Source: Dermatophilaceae bacterium (lineage in GTDB: Bacteria > Actinomycetota > Actinomycetes > Actinomycetales > Dermatophilaceae). Taken from it: DNA of 19,396 nt. The DNA is taken from NCBI GenBank assembly GCA_013361975.1, contig JABFXB010000427.1, forward strand, positions 1 through 19,396. The letters are read 5' to 3'. The notes below the pieces were generated by a model, which was not told the DNA's origin, did not search any database, and saw only the letters and a program-made list of their open reading frames with translations. Of this stretch, positions 6,831-13,635 are shown in pieces; the first letter of the stretch is position 1, and every line of letters begins with the position of its first letter. A program made the position numbers and the translations under genes.

Positions 6831-7879
6831 CACTTCAGGAGGGCCGCGAACGGGTCGTCGTAGGACTCGCCGGGCTTGGGGGCGGCGCTCAGGGCCTTGT
6901 CGACATTGTCCTTCGTGACGACCTGGACCGGAGCCTTGACGCTGGCGGGAAGGGACTTGCCGGCCATCGCGGCCTGGCAGGCCTCGACGCCCATCGCGCC
7001 GATGACGTAGGGGTACTGGGCGACGACCGCGTCGACTCCCCCGGCCTTGATGGCCTCGAAGGCGTCCTTGTTGCCGTCGACGCTGATGACCTTGATGGAA
7101 CCGGTCTTGCCTGCGTTGGCGATGGCGCGGGCGATGCCGAGGCCCATGTCGTCGTTGGCGGCGAAGAAGCCCTTGAGGTTCGGCTGCGCGCGCATGATGT
7201 CGGTCGCCTTGGTGAGCGCGGTCTGGCGGTCCCAGTCCGCGGCGACCGTCTGCACGACCTTGACGCCGGCCGGGATGCCCTTCTGGAAGCCTTCGAGACG
7301 GGCACCGCTCGTGACGTCGCCGGCGATGCCACCGACGAGGGCGACGTCGCCGCCGCTCGGGAGCAGCTTGCCCATCGTCTTGCCGGCCATCGTGCCCGCC
7401 TCGACGTTGTCGGTGCCGATGTAGGTGGCGATCTTGGCGCTGGCGGCCTCCGCGGCCGAGGCGTCGATGGGGCTGTCGATGTTGACGATCGGCACGCTCT
7501 TGGCGGAGAGCTGGGCGACACCCTGGATGAGGTTGGTGCCCGAGATCGGGTTGATGACGAAGCACTTGTAGTCCTGGCCGGCGAGACCGGTCAGCTTGTC
7601 GGCCTGACCGCTGGTGTCGGTGATGGCGGCCGCAGCCTGAACGGTGACATCGGCCTTGCCGGTCGTCGCCTGCTGCTTGATGCCCGACTCCATGGTCTGG
7701 AAGAAGGGGTTGTCGAGGCCCTTGATGACGGCCGCGACCTTGCCGGTGGACGCTGCGGCGCCGCCGCCGGTCGAGCCTGCGCCCGCGGGGGCCGAGGAGC
7801 CGCAGGCCGCCAGGCCCACGACGAGGCCTCCGGCGCCGAGGACGAGCGCGATGCGGCGGGACGTGCGAACGGGTGCCAT
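6830..7879 (-). CDS. Sugar-binding lipoprotein (RbsB/FrcB-like, type 1 periplasmic-binding fold)
   Basis: The solute receptor of the importer, 349 residues. The signal peptide ends in the lipobox LAAC (23-26), so Cys26 should be lipidated and the protein anchored outside the membrane after a Gly/Ser/Ala linker. Ribose/allose-binding features are KGLDNPFFQTMESG (53-66), INPISGTNLI and GFFAANDDMGLGIARA. These features place it with hexose or pentose receptors, but do not give the sugar. ATG 7879 follows GAGAGG at 5 nt. It is the first gene of the minus-strand operon, driven from the divergent region shared with the ROK regulator. A C-terminal YDDPFAALL tail is unusual but harmless. Confidence 0.92.
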   Translation of the reverse strand: MAPVRTSRRIALVLGAGGLVVGLAACGSSAPAGAGSTGGGAAASTGKVAAVIKGLDNPFFQTMESGIKQQATTGKADVTVQAAAAITDTSGQADKLTGLAGQDYKCFVINPISGTNLIQGVAQLSAKSVPIVNIDSPIDASAAEAASAKIATYIGTDNVEAGTMAGKTMGKLLPSGGDVALVGGIAGDVTSGARLEGFQKGIPAGVKVVQTVAADWDRQTALTKATDIMRAQPNLKGFFAANDDMGLGIARAIANAGKTGSIKVISVDGNKDAFEAIKAGGVDAVVAQYPYVIGAMGVEACQAAMAGKSLPASVKAPVQVVTKDNVDKALSAAPKPGESYDDPFAALLK

Positions 7880-7937
7880 GAGGGCCTCTCTTCGTTGAGC
7901 GGGAACCGGGACCTGGCGCCGGTTCGACTTCTGCACA

Positions 7938-7966
7938 ATTGGAGGCCCATTTCTGTCATCTGTCAA
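7938..7966 (-). promoter_or_regulatory. Predicted promoter of the sugar operon
   Basis: On the minus strand a perfect TTGACA (7966-7961) is followed by a 17-nt spacer and a weak -10 candidate TCCAAT (7943-7938). It lies about 60 bp before the binding-protein start, in the most AT-rich patch of the window (about 7935-8000). Confidence 0.5.
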
Positions 7967-7995
7967 GCAAAAAGCAGAGAATCTCTGATAGAAAT
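7949..7995. promoter_or_regulatory. Operator-like inverted repeats between the ROK gene and the sugar operon
   Basis: CAGAGA-A-TCTCTG (7975-7987) is a perfect 6-bp inverted repeat beside the -35 box. It sits inside a wider pair, ATTTCTGTC (7949-7957) and GATAGAAAT (7987-7995), matching at 8 of 9 bases. These are the best candidates for binding by the divergent ROK repressor, giving control of both directions. This is inferred from position and symmetry only. Confidence 0.5.
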
Positions 7996-8082
7996 ACCTT
8001 GCGACATCGACGGAGCCCGCCGCGGCGCCGACCCTGATCCGCGCTCACCACGCCCGCGAACCGCCCTCGACGAGGAGGCGCC

Positions 8083-9285
8083 ATGACCGACCAGGTCGAC
8101 ATCCCCGGCACACCCGGGCAGGTCCTCGCCCTCATCCGCGCGCACGGCGACGTCACCCGGGCCGAGCTCGTCGACCGCACGGGCCTCGCGCGGGCCACCG
8201 TCGGGGCCCGGCTCGACGCACTCCAGCGGGCCGGACTCATCGCACCCGCCGAGATGACGTCGACGTCGCGCGGGCGCCCACCCAGCCGGTTCCGGTTCCG
8301 TCACGAGGGCGGAGCCCTGCTCATCGCCGACTCGGGGGCGACCGGAGTGCGCCTCGCCGTCACCGACCTCGCCGGCACCGTCGAGGCCCAGTCTCGACTC
8401 TCCCTCGACATCGCCACGGGGCCAGACGAGTGGCTCGACGCGGTCATGTCCGCCTTCACGGGCATGCTCGACGAGCTCGGCCTGTCGGGTTCCGCCGTGC
8501 ACGGCATCGGCCTGGCCCTGCCGGGCCCTGTCGACAACGTCGCCGGCATGGTCGTGAGCCCGCCGATCATGACCGGCTGGGACCGCTACCCCATCCGCGA
8601 CAAGCTCGCTACCCACTTCACCTGCCCGGTGGTCGTGGAGAACGACGCCAACGCCATGGCCATCGGCGAGCATCGCCTGGCCCACCCGGACGTCTCGTCG
8701 ATGCTCATGCTCAAGCTTGCGACCGGCATCGGTGCGGGACTGATCGCGGGCGGCGCGATCTTCCGGGGGGCGGACGGCGCGGCTGGCGACATCGGCCACA
8801 TCCAGGTCGTCGTCCCGGAGGAGGGGACGCCGCCGCAGTGCCGGTGCGGCAACCAGGGCTGCATCGAGGCGTATGCCGGTGGATGGGCCCTGGTGCGCGA
8901 CCTGCAGGACGCCGGCCTCGAGGTCGCGACGGTGCACGACGCCGTCCAGCTCATCGCCAGCGGCGACCCCACCGCCACGCGGCTGCTGCGCCGCGCCGGA
9001 CGCATCATCGGCATCGCCCTGTCCGACGCGGTCAGCCTGCTCAATCCCGAGGTCGTGGTGATCGGCGGTGAGCTCGCCGCGGCGGAGAACCACCTCTTCG
9101 CCGGCATCCGCGAGTCCGTCTACGCCCGGTCCCTCCCGCTCGCAACCCGCCGCCTACAGATCGTCCCGGCCGCCGAGCGCGAGCTGGCGGGCGTCCGCGG
9201 GCTGGTCACGGCGCTGTGCGACCACCTGTACGAGCCGTCGCGCGTCGACGCACAGCTCGCATCAGCGGCCGGCGTCCACGCCTAG
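8083..9285 (+). CDS. ROK-family transcriptional repressor
   Basis: The 400-residue protein has an N-terminal winged helix-turn-helix (about 11-70, with DVTRAELVDRTGLARATVGA as the recognition region). A ROK sugar-kinase-like domain follows. The ROK zinc site is present as GHI...CRCGNQGCIEAY (His239, Cys253, Cys255, Cys260). The kinase-type base Asp188 in ENDAN is retained, which is common in ROK regulators that only sense sugars. It most likely represses the divergent sugar operon and releases DNA on binding the sugar or sugar phosphate. ATG 8083 is preceded by GAGGAGG (8072-8078). It ends 27 bp from the convergent MBL gene. Confidence 0.93.
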   Translation: MTDQVDIPGTPGQVLALIRAHGDVTRAELVDRTGLARATVGARLDALQRAGLIAPAEMTSTSRGRPPSRFRFRHEGGALLIADSGATGVRLAVTDLAGTVEAQSRLSLDIATGPDEWLDAVMSAFTGMLDELGLSGSAVHGIGLALPGPVDNVAGMVVSPPIMTGWDRYPIRDKLATHFTCPVVVENDANAMAIGEHRLAHPDVSSMLMLKLATGIGAGLIAGGAIFRGADGAAGDIGHIQVVVPEEGTPPQCRCGNQGCIEAYAGGWALVRDLQDAGLEVATVHDAVQLIASGDPTATRLLRRAGRIIGIALSDAVSLLNPEVVVIGGELAAAENHLFAGIRESVYARSLPLATRRLQIVPAAERELAGVRGLVTALCDHLYEPSRVDAQLASAAGVHA

Positions 9286-9312
9286 CGGAGGCCCGGCGAG
9301 CGGGTCGGCCGG

Positions 9313-10110
9313 TCACCCGTGCTCGCGGAGGTACTCGAGCTGGGCCTGCACCGACAGCTCTGCCGCCGGCCACACGTTGCGCGGCACGTCGGCATACACG
9401 CTCTCGACGACCTCGTATGCCGTCTGCGCGCCTCGGGCGACCGCCTGCCGCACCTGGTCCAACCGTTCGGCGCGGTGCTTCAGGTAGAAGGTCACCGTCG
9501 CCGCAGCGTCGGCGACGAACGGCCCGTGCCCCGGCAGCAGGCTCGTCACGGTGCCGGCCCGGGTCAGCGACCCGATGCGGTCGAGGGACGCGAGGTAGGC
9601 CTCGAGGCTGCCGTCGGGCCAGGCGACGACGGTGGTGCCGCGCCCGAGGATCGTGTCGCCGGTGAGCAGCGTGTTGTCGGCGGGCAGCACGAACGAGAAG
9701 GAGTCGCTCGTGTGACCCGGTGTCTCGATGGCGAGGATCTCGAGGCCGCCGACCCGGATCGTCTCGCCGGCCCAGAGGTCGTCGTGGCCGCGGCCGAAGG
9801 CGCGCACGGGCGCACCGGTCAGCTCGTGGAAGCGGCTGGCGCTCTCGGCGTGGTCGTCGTGCCCGTGGGTGAGCAGGGTGAGGGCGACCCGTCGCCCGGT
9901 CGACGCCACCCGGTCGAGCAGGTGCTGCAGGTGGCGCTCGTCGAGCGGTCCCGGGTCGACGACGACGACCTCGTCGGAACCGGGCTCGCAGAGCAGCCAG
10001 GTGTTCGTTCCGTCGAGGGTCATCGGCGACGGGTTGGGGCAGAGCACGCACTCGGCGCGCTCGCTCGTGACGCCCCCGTTCCAGGCCGGGTCGGCGGCGG
10101 CGCCGTTCAC
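9313..10110 (-). CDS. MBL-fold metallo-hydrolase (LACTB2/Rv3677c-like)
   Basis: The 265-residue protein has the metallo-beta-lactamase fold. The metal-binding set is complete: THGHDDH (His82, His84, Asp86, His87), His133 (PGHTSDS), Asp152 (TGDT) and His195 (LPGHGP). A helical C-terminal part (~205-265) matches the winged domain of LACTB2-type nucleases. An RNA or phosphoester substrate is therefore plausible, but not shown. The start is GTG 10110, with GAGGAGGGG just upstream, giving the family N-terminus with CVLCPNPSPMTLDGTNT. It is the last gene of the DUF4177-ridA-NUDIX-MBL operon, 40 bp after the NUDIX gene. It carries two CGGCATAC octamers near its 3' end. Confidence 0.9.
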   Translation of the reverse strand: MNGAAADPAWNGGVTSERAECVLCPNPSPMTLDGTNTWLLCEPGSDEVVVVDPGPLDERHLQHLLDRVASTGRRVALTLLTHGHDDHAESASRFHELTGAPVRAFGRGHDDLWAGETIRVGGLEILAIETPGHTSDSFSFVLPADNTLLTGDTILGRGTTVVAWPDGSLEAYLASLDRIGSLTRAGTVTSLLPGHGPFVADAAATVTFYLKHRAERLDQVRQAVARGAQTAYEVVESVYADVPRNVWPAAELSVQAQLEYLREHG

Positions 10111-10150
10111 GATCGCCCCTCCTCGCCCCGGACCGGCGACGTCACGGCGC

Positions 10151-11014
10151 TCATCTCTCGACGATCTCCATGGCCGCACCGGACGGGCCCGCGACGACCT
10201 CCGGCATGACGAGCGGCAGCGACGGGCTGTGCACCACGAAGTCGGCGGCCGAGGGCGCCTCGCGGATCTCCTCCACGCAGATGACGGTGGGCGGCAGCAT
10301 GAGCGCGGAGCCCGCGGCATACTCACGCAGCAGCTCCTCGGGCACCACCCAGCCCGCCTGGTCGGCCTCGGTGGTCTCGCCGTCGGCCACCTGGAACGGC
10401 GGCATGAGCGCTGCGAAGAACCACGTGTCGTAGCGTCGCGGCTCGAAGACGGGCGTGACCCAGTGGGCCTTGGCGACGATGAGGTCCGAGCGGAGCACGA
10501 GGCCCCGATCGCGCAGCACGTCCGCGAGCGCGACCTGGCGGCTCACGAGCTGGCGGCGCACCTCGAGCCACTCGGGCTCGTCGACCCGGGCGAGCGGCCC
10601 GCTCGCGGACGGGCCGGCCAGGAGCACGCCGCACTCCTCGAACACCTCGCGGATCGCCGCCGCGACGTACATCTGCGCCTCGGCGGGCGAGCAGCCGAGG
10701 CGCTCGGCCCACTCCGACGGCGAGGGCCCCGCCCAGGGCAGACCCACCTCGCCGTCACGGTCGTCGACGCCGCCGCCCGGGAAGACCATCGTGCTGGGCG
10801 CGAACTCCATCTCGGAGACGCGCCGCAGCATGAAGACCTCGGGCCCTGAGCCGCCCGAGTTGCTGTCGCGCACGAGCATGACGGTGCTCGCACGACGCGG
10901 CTCGGCCTCGTCCCAGCGCTCGCCGGCGAGCCAGCGGGTGGCGGCGTCGGAGATGCTCGGCGTCGTGGTCAGCGGGAACTGTCGCCCCGCGGTCATGGAC
11001 GCACCGACGCTCAT
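10151..11014 (-). CDS. NUDIX hydrolase, NUDT19-like with split Nudix box
   Basis: A 287-residue Nudix protein. The Nudix box is split: GGGVDDRD (80-87) is separated from REVFEECGV (122-130) by about 30 residues more than the canonical GX5EX7REUXEEXGU allows. An inserted Nudix box of this kind is known from NUDT19/RP2-type CoA diphosphohydrolases, so hydrolysis of CoA or acyl-CoA is a reasonable guess. The acidic residues needed for Mg2+ (Glu123, Glu126, Glu127) are present. ATG 11014 overlaps the ridA stop (ATGA), so the two are coupled. ATG 10996 is a weaker alternative start. Confidence 0.88.
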   Translation of the reverse strand: MSVGASMTAGRQFPLTTTPSISDAATRWLAGERWDEAEPRRASTVMLVRDSNSGGSGPEVFMLRRVSEMEFAPSTMVFPGGGVDDRDGEVGLPWAGPSPSEWAERLGCSPAEAQMYVAAAIREVFEECGVLLAGPSASGPLARVDEPEWLEVRRQLVSRQVALADVLRDRGLVLRSDLIVAKAHWVTPVFEPRRYDTWFFAALMPPFQVADGETTEADQAGWVVPEELLREYAAGSALMLPPTVICVEEIREAPSAADFVVHSPSLPLVMPEVVAGPSGAAMEIVER

Positions 11015-11475
11015 CGGGCGACGGAGACGACGACCTCGACCTCGACGGGCGCGTCCAGCGGGAGCGCACTGACACCGACGGCCGAACGGGCGTGGATTCC
11101 CTTGTCACCGAACGCCTTCACGAGCAGCTCGCTCGCGCCGTTGATGACCCCGGGCTGGCCGGTGAAGCTCGGGTCGGATGCGACGAAACCGACGACCTTG
11201 ACGACACGGCTCACCGTGTCGAGGTCGCCGACCTCGCTCTTGATCGCCGCGATCGCGTTGAGGGCACACGTCTCGGCGAGGGACTTCGCGGTCTCGGCGT
11301 CGACCTCGGCGCCGACCTTGCCGGTCGCGGCGAGGGAGCCGTCGACCATGGGCAGCTGACCGGAGGTGAAGACGAGGTCGCCCTCACGGACGACGGGGAC
11401 GTAGGCGGCGACGGGCGGCACGACCTCGGGGACGGTGAGGCCGAGCTCGGACAGGCGGTCTTCGACAGCAGACAT
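11011..11475 (-). CDS. ridA: RidA family protein (enamine/imine deaminase-like)
   Basis: This 154-residue YjgF/RidA-fold protein would form a trimer and hydrolyse reactive enamines or imines made by PLP enzymes. Family features are VFTSGQLPM, the ETCALNAIAAIKSEVGDL helix, and the C-terminal HARSAVGVSALPLDAPVEVE, which retains the substrate-contacting Arg. The sequence follows the Rv3678c-type subfamily rather than E. coli RidA, so activity is less certain than the fold. ATG 11475 has GAGGAG upstream. It starts 12 bp after the DUF4177 gene and overlaps the NUDIX gene. Confidence 0.9.
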   Translation of the reverse strand: MSAVEDRLSELGLTVPEVVPPVAAYVPVVREGDLVFTSGQLPMVDGSLAATGKVGAEVDAETAKSLAETCALNAIAAIKSEVGDLDTVSRVVKVVGFVASDPSFTGQPGVINGASELLVKAFGDKGIHARSAVGVSALPLDAPVEVEVVVSVAR

Positions 11476-11487
11476 CAGCCGGGCTCC

Positions 11488-11643
11488 TCAGGACTTCGGG
11501 CGCTTGAAGTAGGCGACGAGGCTCGTACCATCGGGACCGTTGACGATCTGGACGAGCTCCCAGCCGTCCGCCCCGAAGTTGTCGAGGATCTGCTTCGTGT
11601 TGTGGATCAGGAGTGGTGCGGTGAGGTATTCCCACTGGGTCAT
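11488..11643 (-). CDS. DUF4177 small protein
   Basis: A 51-residue protein beginning MTQWEYLTAPLL and containing NFGADGWELVQIV, the DUF4177 signature. Its orthologue in M. tuberculosis (Rv3678A) is in the same place. Function is unknown. The frame is open upstream, but ATG 11643 matches the family N-terminus and has TAGGGT exactly 7 nt before it, so the transcript is probably leaderless. Its 5' end overlaps head-to-head with the lipoprotein hydrolase on the other strand. It leads the operon with ridA, NUDIX and MBL genes. Confidence 0.85.
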   Translation of the reverse strand: MTQWEYLTAPLLIHNTKQILDNFGADGWELVQIVNGPDGTSLVAYFKRPKS

Positions 11644-12505
11644 GGCCCTCACCCTACTCAGTGTCACCTCGGCCCTCGCGGCGTGCTCGGCTGGCGTGGA
11701 CGGCCCCTCGACCAGCACGATGTCGACCACCATGACGAGCACCACGACGAACTCCACCGGCGCGGCCGCCACCCGTTCCTACGGCGCCGACCCCGCGCAG
11801 GTCTACGACGTCTACCCACCGGCTGCGGGCGCCTCCGCGCCCGGCACCGTCGTCGTCGTGCACGGCGGCTTCTGGCGGGCCCAGTACGACCGTGAGCACG
11901 CGGTCCCCGAGGCGAAGGCGTTCGCCGACGCCGGCTACCACGTCGCGCTCGTCGAGTACCGCCGAGCAGGTATGCCGGGTGGCGGCGTCCCCGGCACGCT
12001 CGACGACGTGCGCGACGTCCTCGCGTCGATCTCGTCGCAGCCCGACCTGCCCAAGCCGCTGGTTCTCGTGGGCCACTCCGCCGGCGGGCACCTCGTCACG
12101 TGGGTCGCGGGGCAGACGTGGGCCCGCGAGCGCGGCATCGCCGGCGTCGTGTCGCTGGCGGGGGTCGTCGACCTCGGCGCGTCCGACCGCCTGCACCTGG
12201 GCGACGACGCCGCGCGCGCCTTCGTCGGGTCGGGCCCCGGCACCGCGGCCTGGACGTCGGCCGACCCGATGAGCGCGCTGCCGCCCCGGGTCCCGGTCCG
12301 CCTGGTCAACGGCACCGACGACGACACCGTGCCGCTCGGGGTCGCCGACGCGTACGTGGCGAAGGCGAAGGCCGAGGGCGCCGACGTCACCGAGGACGTC
12401 GTGCAGGGAGCCGACCACTTCGCCGTCATCGACCCGAACGCCCCGGCCTTCGCCCACGTCCTGGCCGCGGTCCGCTCCCTCCTCCCACCCACCCGTTTGA
12501 GGTAA
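11621..12505 (+). CDS. Lipoprotein alpha/beta hydrolase (kynurenine formamidase/esterase-like)
   Basis: The 294-residue protein starts at GTG 11621 with AGGAG (11609-11613) 7 nt upstream. That start gives a charged N-terminus and a hydrophobic segment ending in lipobox LAAC (19-22), so Cys22 should be lipidated. A Ser/Thr linker (30-46) leads to the hydrolase domain. The domain has oxyanion-type HGGFW (81-85), nucleophile Ser153 in GHSAGG, likely Asp234 in GTDDDTVP, and His266 in GADHF. HGG-W is shared with kynurenine formamidases and small-molecule esterases; the substrate is unknown. ATG 11642 would shorten the signal peptide and lacks a ribosome site. Its stop TAA lies inside palindromic repeat copy 2. 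It is an addition to the conserved block. Confidence 0.85.
   Translation: MRYSHWVMALTLLSVTSALAACSAGVDGPSTSTMSTTMTSTTTNSTGAAATRSYGADPAQVYDVYPPAAGASAPGTVVVVHGGFWRAQYDREHAVPEAKAFADAGYHVALVEYRRAGMPGGGVPGTLDDVRDVLASISSQPDLPKPLVLVGHSAGGHLVTWVAGQTWARERGIAGVVSLAGVVDLGASDRLHLGDDAARAFVGSGPGTAAWTSADPMSALPPRVPVRLVNGTDDDTVPLGVADAYVAKAKAEGADVTEDVVQGADHFAVIDPNAPAFAHVLAAVRSLLPPTRLR
11651..11656 (-). promoter_or_regulatory. Leaderless -10 box for the DUF4177 operon
   Basis: TAGGGT on the minus strand is followed by 7 nt and then ATG 11643. This places transcription start at the A of the start codon, inside the antisense coding region of the hydrolase gene. No -35 consensus is visible. Confidence 0.55.
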
Positions 12506-12540
12506 ACGCGCCGCGGAAACCGCGGCGCGTCTACCTCAAA
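12496..12540. repeat. Palindromic repeat, copy 2 (stop-codon overlapping)
   Basis: Arms 12496-12516 and 12520-12540 are 21 nt each, with one A.C mismatch and a 3-nt loop. The left arm supplies the TAA stop (12503-12505) of the alpha/beta hydrolase, read CGT TTG AGG TAA. It is the best-preserved of the three copies. It lies between two same-strand genes and forms the left bracket around the DUF559 gene. Confidence 0.88.
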
Positions 12541-12555
12541 GCGAGGGGCCTGCGA

Positions 12556-12595
12556 GTGTCCACACCCCTTTGCCATGGGAACGCGGCTGTCCACA
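12556..12595 (+). promoter_or_regulatory. Pair of DnaA-box-like sequences upstream of the DUF559 gene
   Basis: GTGTCCACA (12556-12564) and CTGTCCACA (12587-12595) each differ at one base from the actinobacterial DnaA box TTGTCCACA. They are in the same orientation, 31 bp apart. I noticed no other TGTCCACA in the window. They could bind DnaA or simply be a promoter-region motif of this gene family. They are not evidence for an origin. Confidence 0.4.
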
Positions 12596-12646
12596 GAGGC
12601 GCGTGCGGGGCGCGCCGAGCCGGGCGAGCCGCTGCAGGGTCGGCGC

Positions 12647-13564
12647 ATGCGATCGAGGGAGCGTCACGAGAAGGTGTGCGCCACCGAGGCCGCGGACCTG
12701 GGTGTCGTCTCGCGCGCGGCCCTACGGTCCCTCGGCATCGACGACGCCGACGTGCGGGCAGAGGTGCGGGCGCGACGCTGGGCGGTGCATGGCCTGCAGA
12801 CCGTCGCCCTGCACAGCCGCCCACTGGTGCACGACGAGCAGCTGTGGCGGGCCGTCTGGGAGACGGGGCTCGGCGTGGCCGCCCTCGACGGCGTCACGGC
12901 TCTGGCCGCCGCAGGCCTCAAGGGCTACACCGACGAACGCATCCACCTCTCGGTGGTGCACTCCCACTCCGTCAAGCGCGTGGGCGGCGTACGGGTCCAC
13001 AAGATCACGCGACGCCACGACCGCGAGCTCGAGCCACACGGCATACCTCGGGTGAGACCGGCCGTGGCCGCGATCCGCGCGGCGCACTGGGCCGACTCCG
13101 ATCGCCAGGCCGCCCTACTGCTCGTCATGCCCGTGCAGCAGGGCCTGGTCCGCGCGAGCGACCTCCTCGAGACGGCGCGGACGATCCGCGGCAGGCGACG
13201 GCGCGCCTTCGTCGGAGGCATCATCCGCGACATAGCGCTCGGTGCGCAGGCGCTCGGCGAGATCGACTTCGCGAGGCTCTGCCGCGCCCGCGGACTGCCC
13301 GAGCCCGACCGCCAGGTGGTCCGCAACGGCCGCAGAGGGCGCATCTACCTCGACGTGCGATGGAGCTGCGGACTCGTCGTCGAGATCGACGGCGTCCAGC
13401 ACACGTGGGGGCTCGCGCCGGTGCTCGACGCGCTCCGTCAGAACGACGTGACCCTCGCCAAGAACACGGTCCTGCGCATTCCCAACATCGGGCTGCGGCT
13501 GGAGGAGGACGCCTTCATGGAGCAGGTCGAGCAGGCGCTCCTGCAGCGAGGCGCTTTGAGGTAG
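12647..13564 (+). CDS. DUF559-type endonuclease-like protein with N-terminal AbiEi-like domain
   Basis: From ATG 12647 this has 305 residues. Residues ~10-60 resemble the winged-helix AbiEi-type antitoxin domain (GVVSRAALRSLG...RRWAVHGLQTVAL). The C-terminal ~100 residues look like the DUF559/Vsr-like PD-(D/E)XK fold: Glu205 (LGEIDFARLCRARGLPEPDRQ region), Asp236 (YLDVRW), and Glu246 and Asp248 in VVEIDGVQH. Many actinobacteria carry such genes singly and their function is unknown; no partner toxin or modification gene is beside it. ATG 12575 would add 24 residues and GTG 12674 would remove 9; no start has a strong ribosome site. Its TAG stop lies in palindromic repeat copy 3, and copy 2 lies just upstream. 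It uses a few rare codons (ATA, CTA) unlike its neighbours. Confidence 0.8.
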   Translation: MRSRERHEKVCATEAADLGVVSRAALRSLGIDDADVRAEVRARRWAVHGLQTVALHSRPLVHDEQLWRAVWETGLGVAALDGVTALAAAGLKGYTDERIHLSVVHSHSVKRVGGVRVHKITRRHDRELEPHGIPRVRPAVAAIRAAHWADSDRQAALLLVMPVQQGLVRASDLLETARTIRGRRRRAFVGGIIRDIALGAQALGEIDFARLCRARGLPEPDRQVVRNGRRGRIYLDVRWSCGLVVEIDGVQHTWGLAPVLDALRQNDVTLAKNTVLRIPNIGLRLEEDAFMEQVEQALLQRGALR

Positions 13565-13599
13565 ACGCGCCGCGGAAGACGCGGCGCGCCTACCTCAAA
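13555..13599. repeat. Palindromic repeat, copy 3 (stop-codon overlapping)
   Basis: Arms 13555-13574 and 13580-13599 are 20 nt each, with one A.C mismatch and a 5-nt loop. The left arm supplies the TAG stop (13562-13564) of the DUF559 gene, read GCT TTG AGG TAG, the same frame as in copy 2. It ends 24 bp before the -10 box of the ArsA operon, so it marks a likely transcription boundary. Confidence 0.87.
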
Positions 13600-13622
13600 C
13601 CGGGGGGCGGGGCCCAGGGTCC

Positions 13623-13628
13623 TAGGGT
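13623..13628 (+). promoter_or_regulatory. Leaderless -10 box for the ArsA-like operon
   Basis: TAGGGT is followed by 7 nt and then GTG 13636. This is the same arrangement as at the DUF4177 gene. No Shine-Dalgarno of normal strength separates them, although GGTGGGG within the spacer could be read as one. Confidence 0.55.
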
Positions 13629-13635
13629 GGGGCCT

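Noticed and set aside
6728..8086. 452-codon plus-strand frame antisense to the binding protein
   Set aside because: It has Asp/Gly/Arg-rich composition and no recognisable domain. It mirrors a well-supported lipoprotein gene.
12541..12646. Replication origin suggested by DnaA-box-like sites
   Set aside because: There are only two imperfect boxes, no AT-rich unwinding region, and no dnaA, dnaN or partition genes nearby.
12647..13564. Type IV toxin-antitoxin system from the AbiEi-like domain
   Set aside because: There is no AbiEii-type nucleotidyltransferase toxin gene adjacent, and the C-terminal half looks like a DUF559 nuclease fold, not an antitoxin tail.
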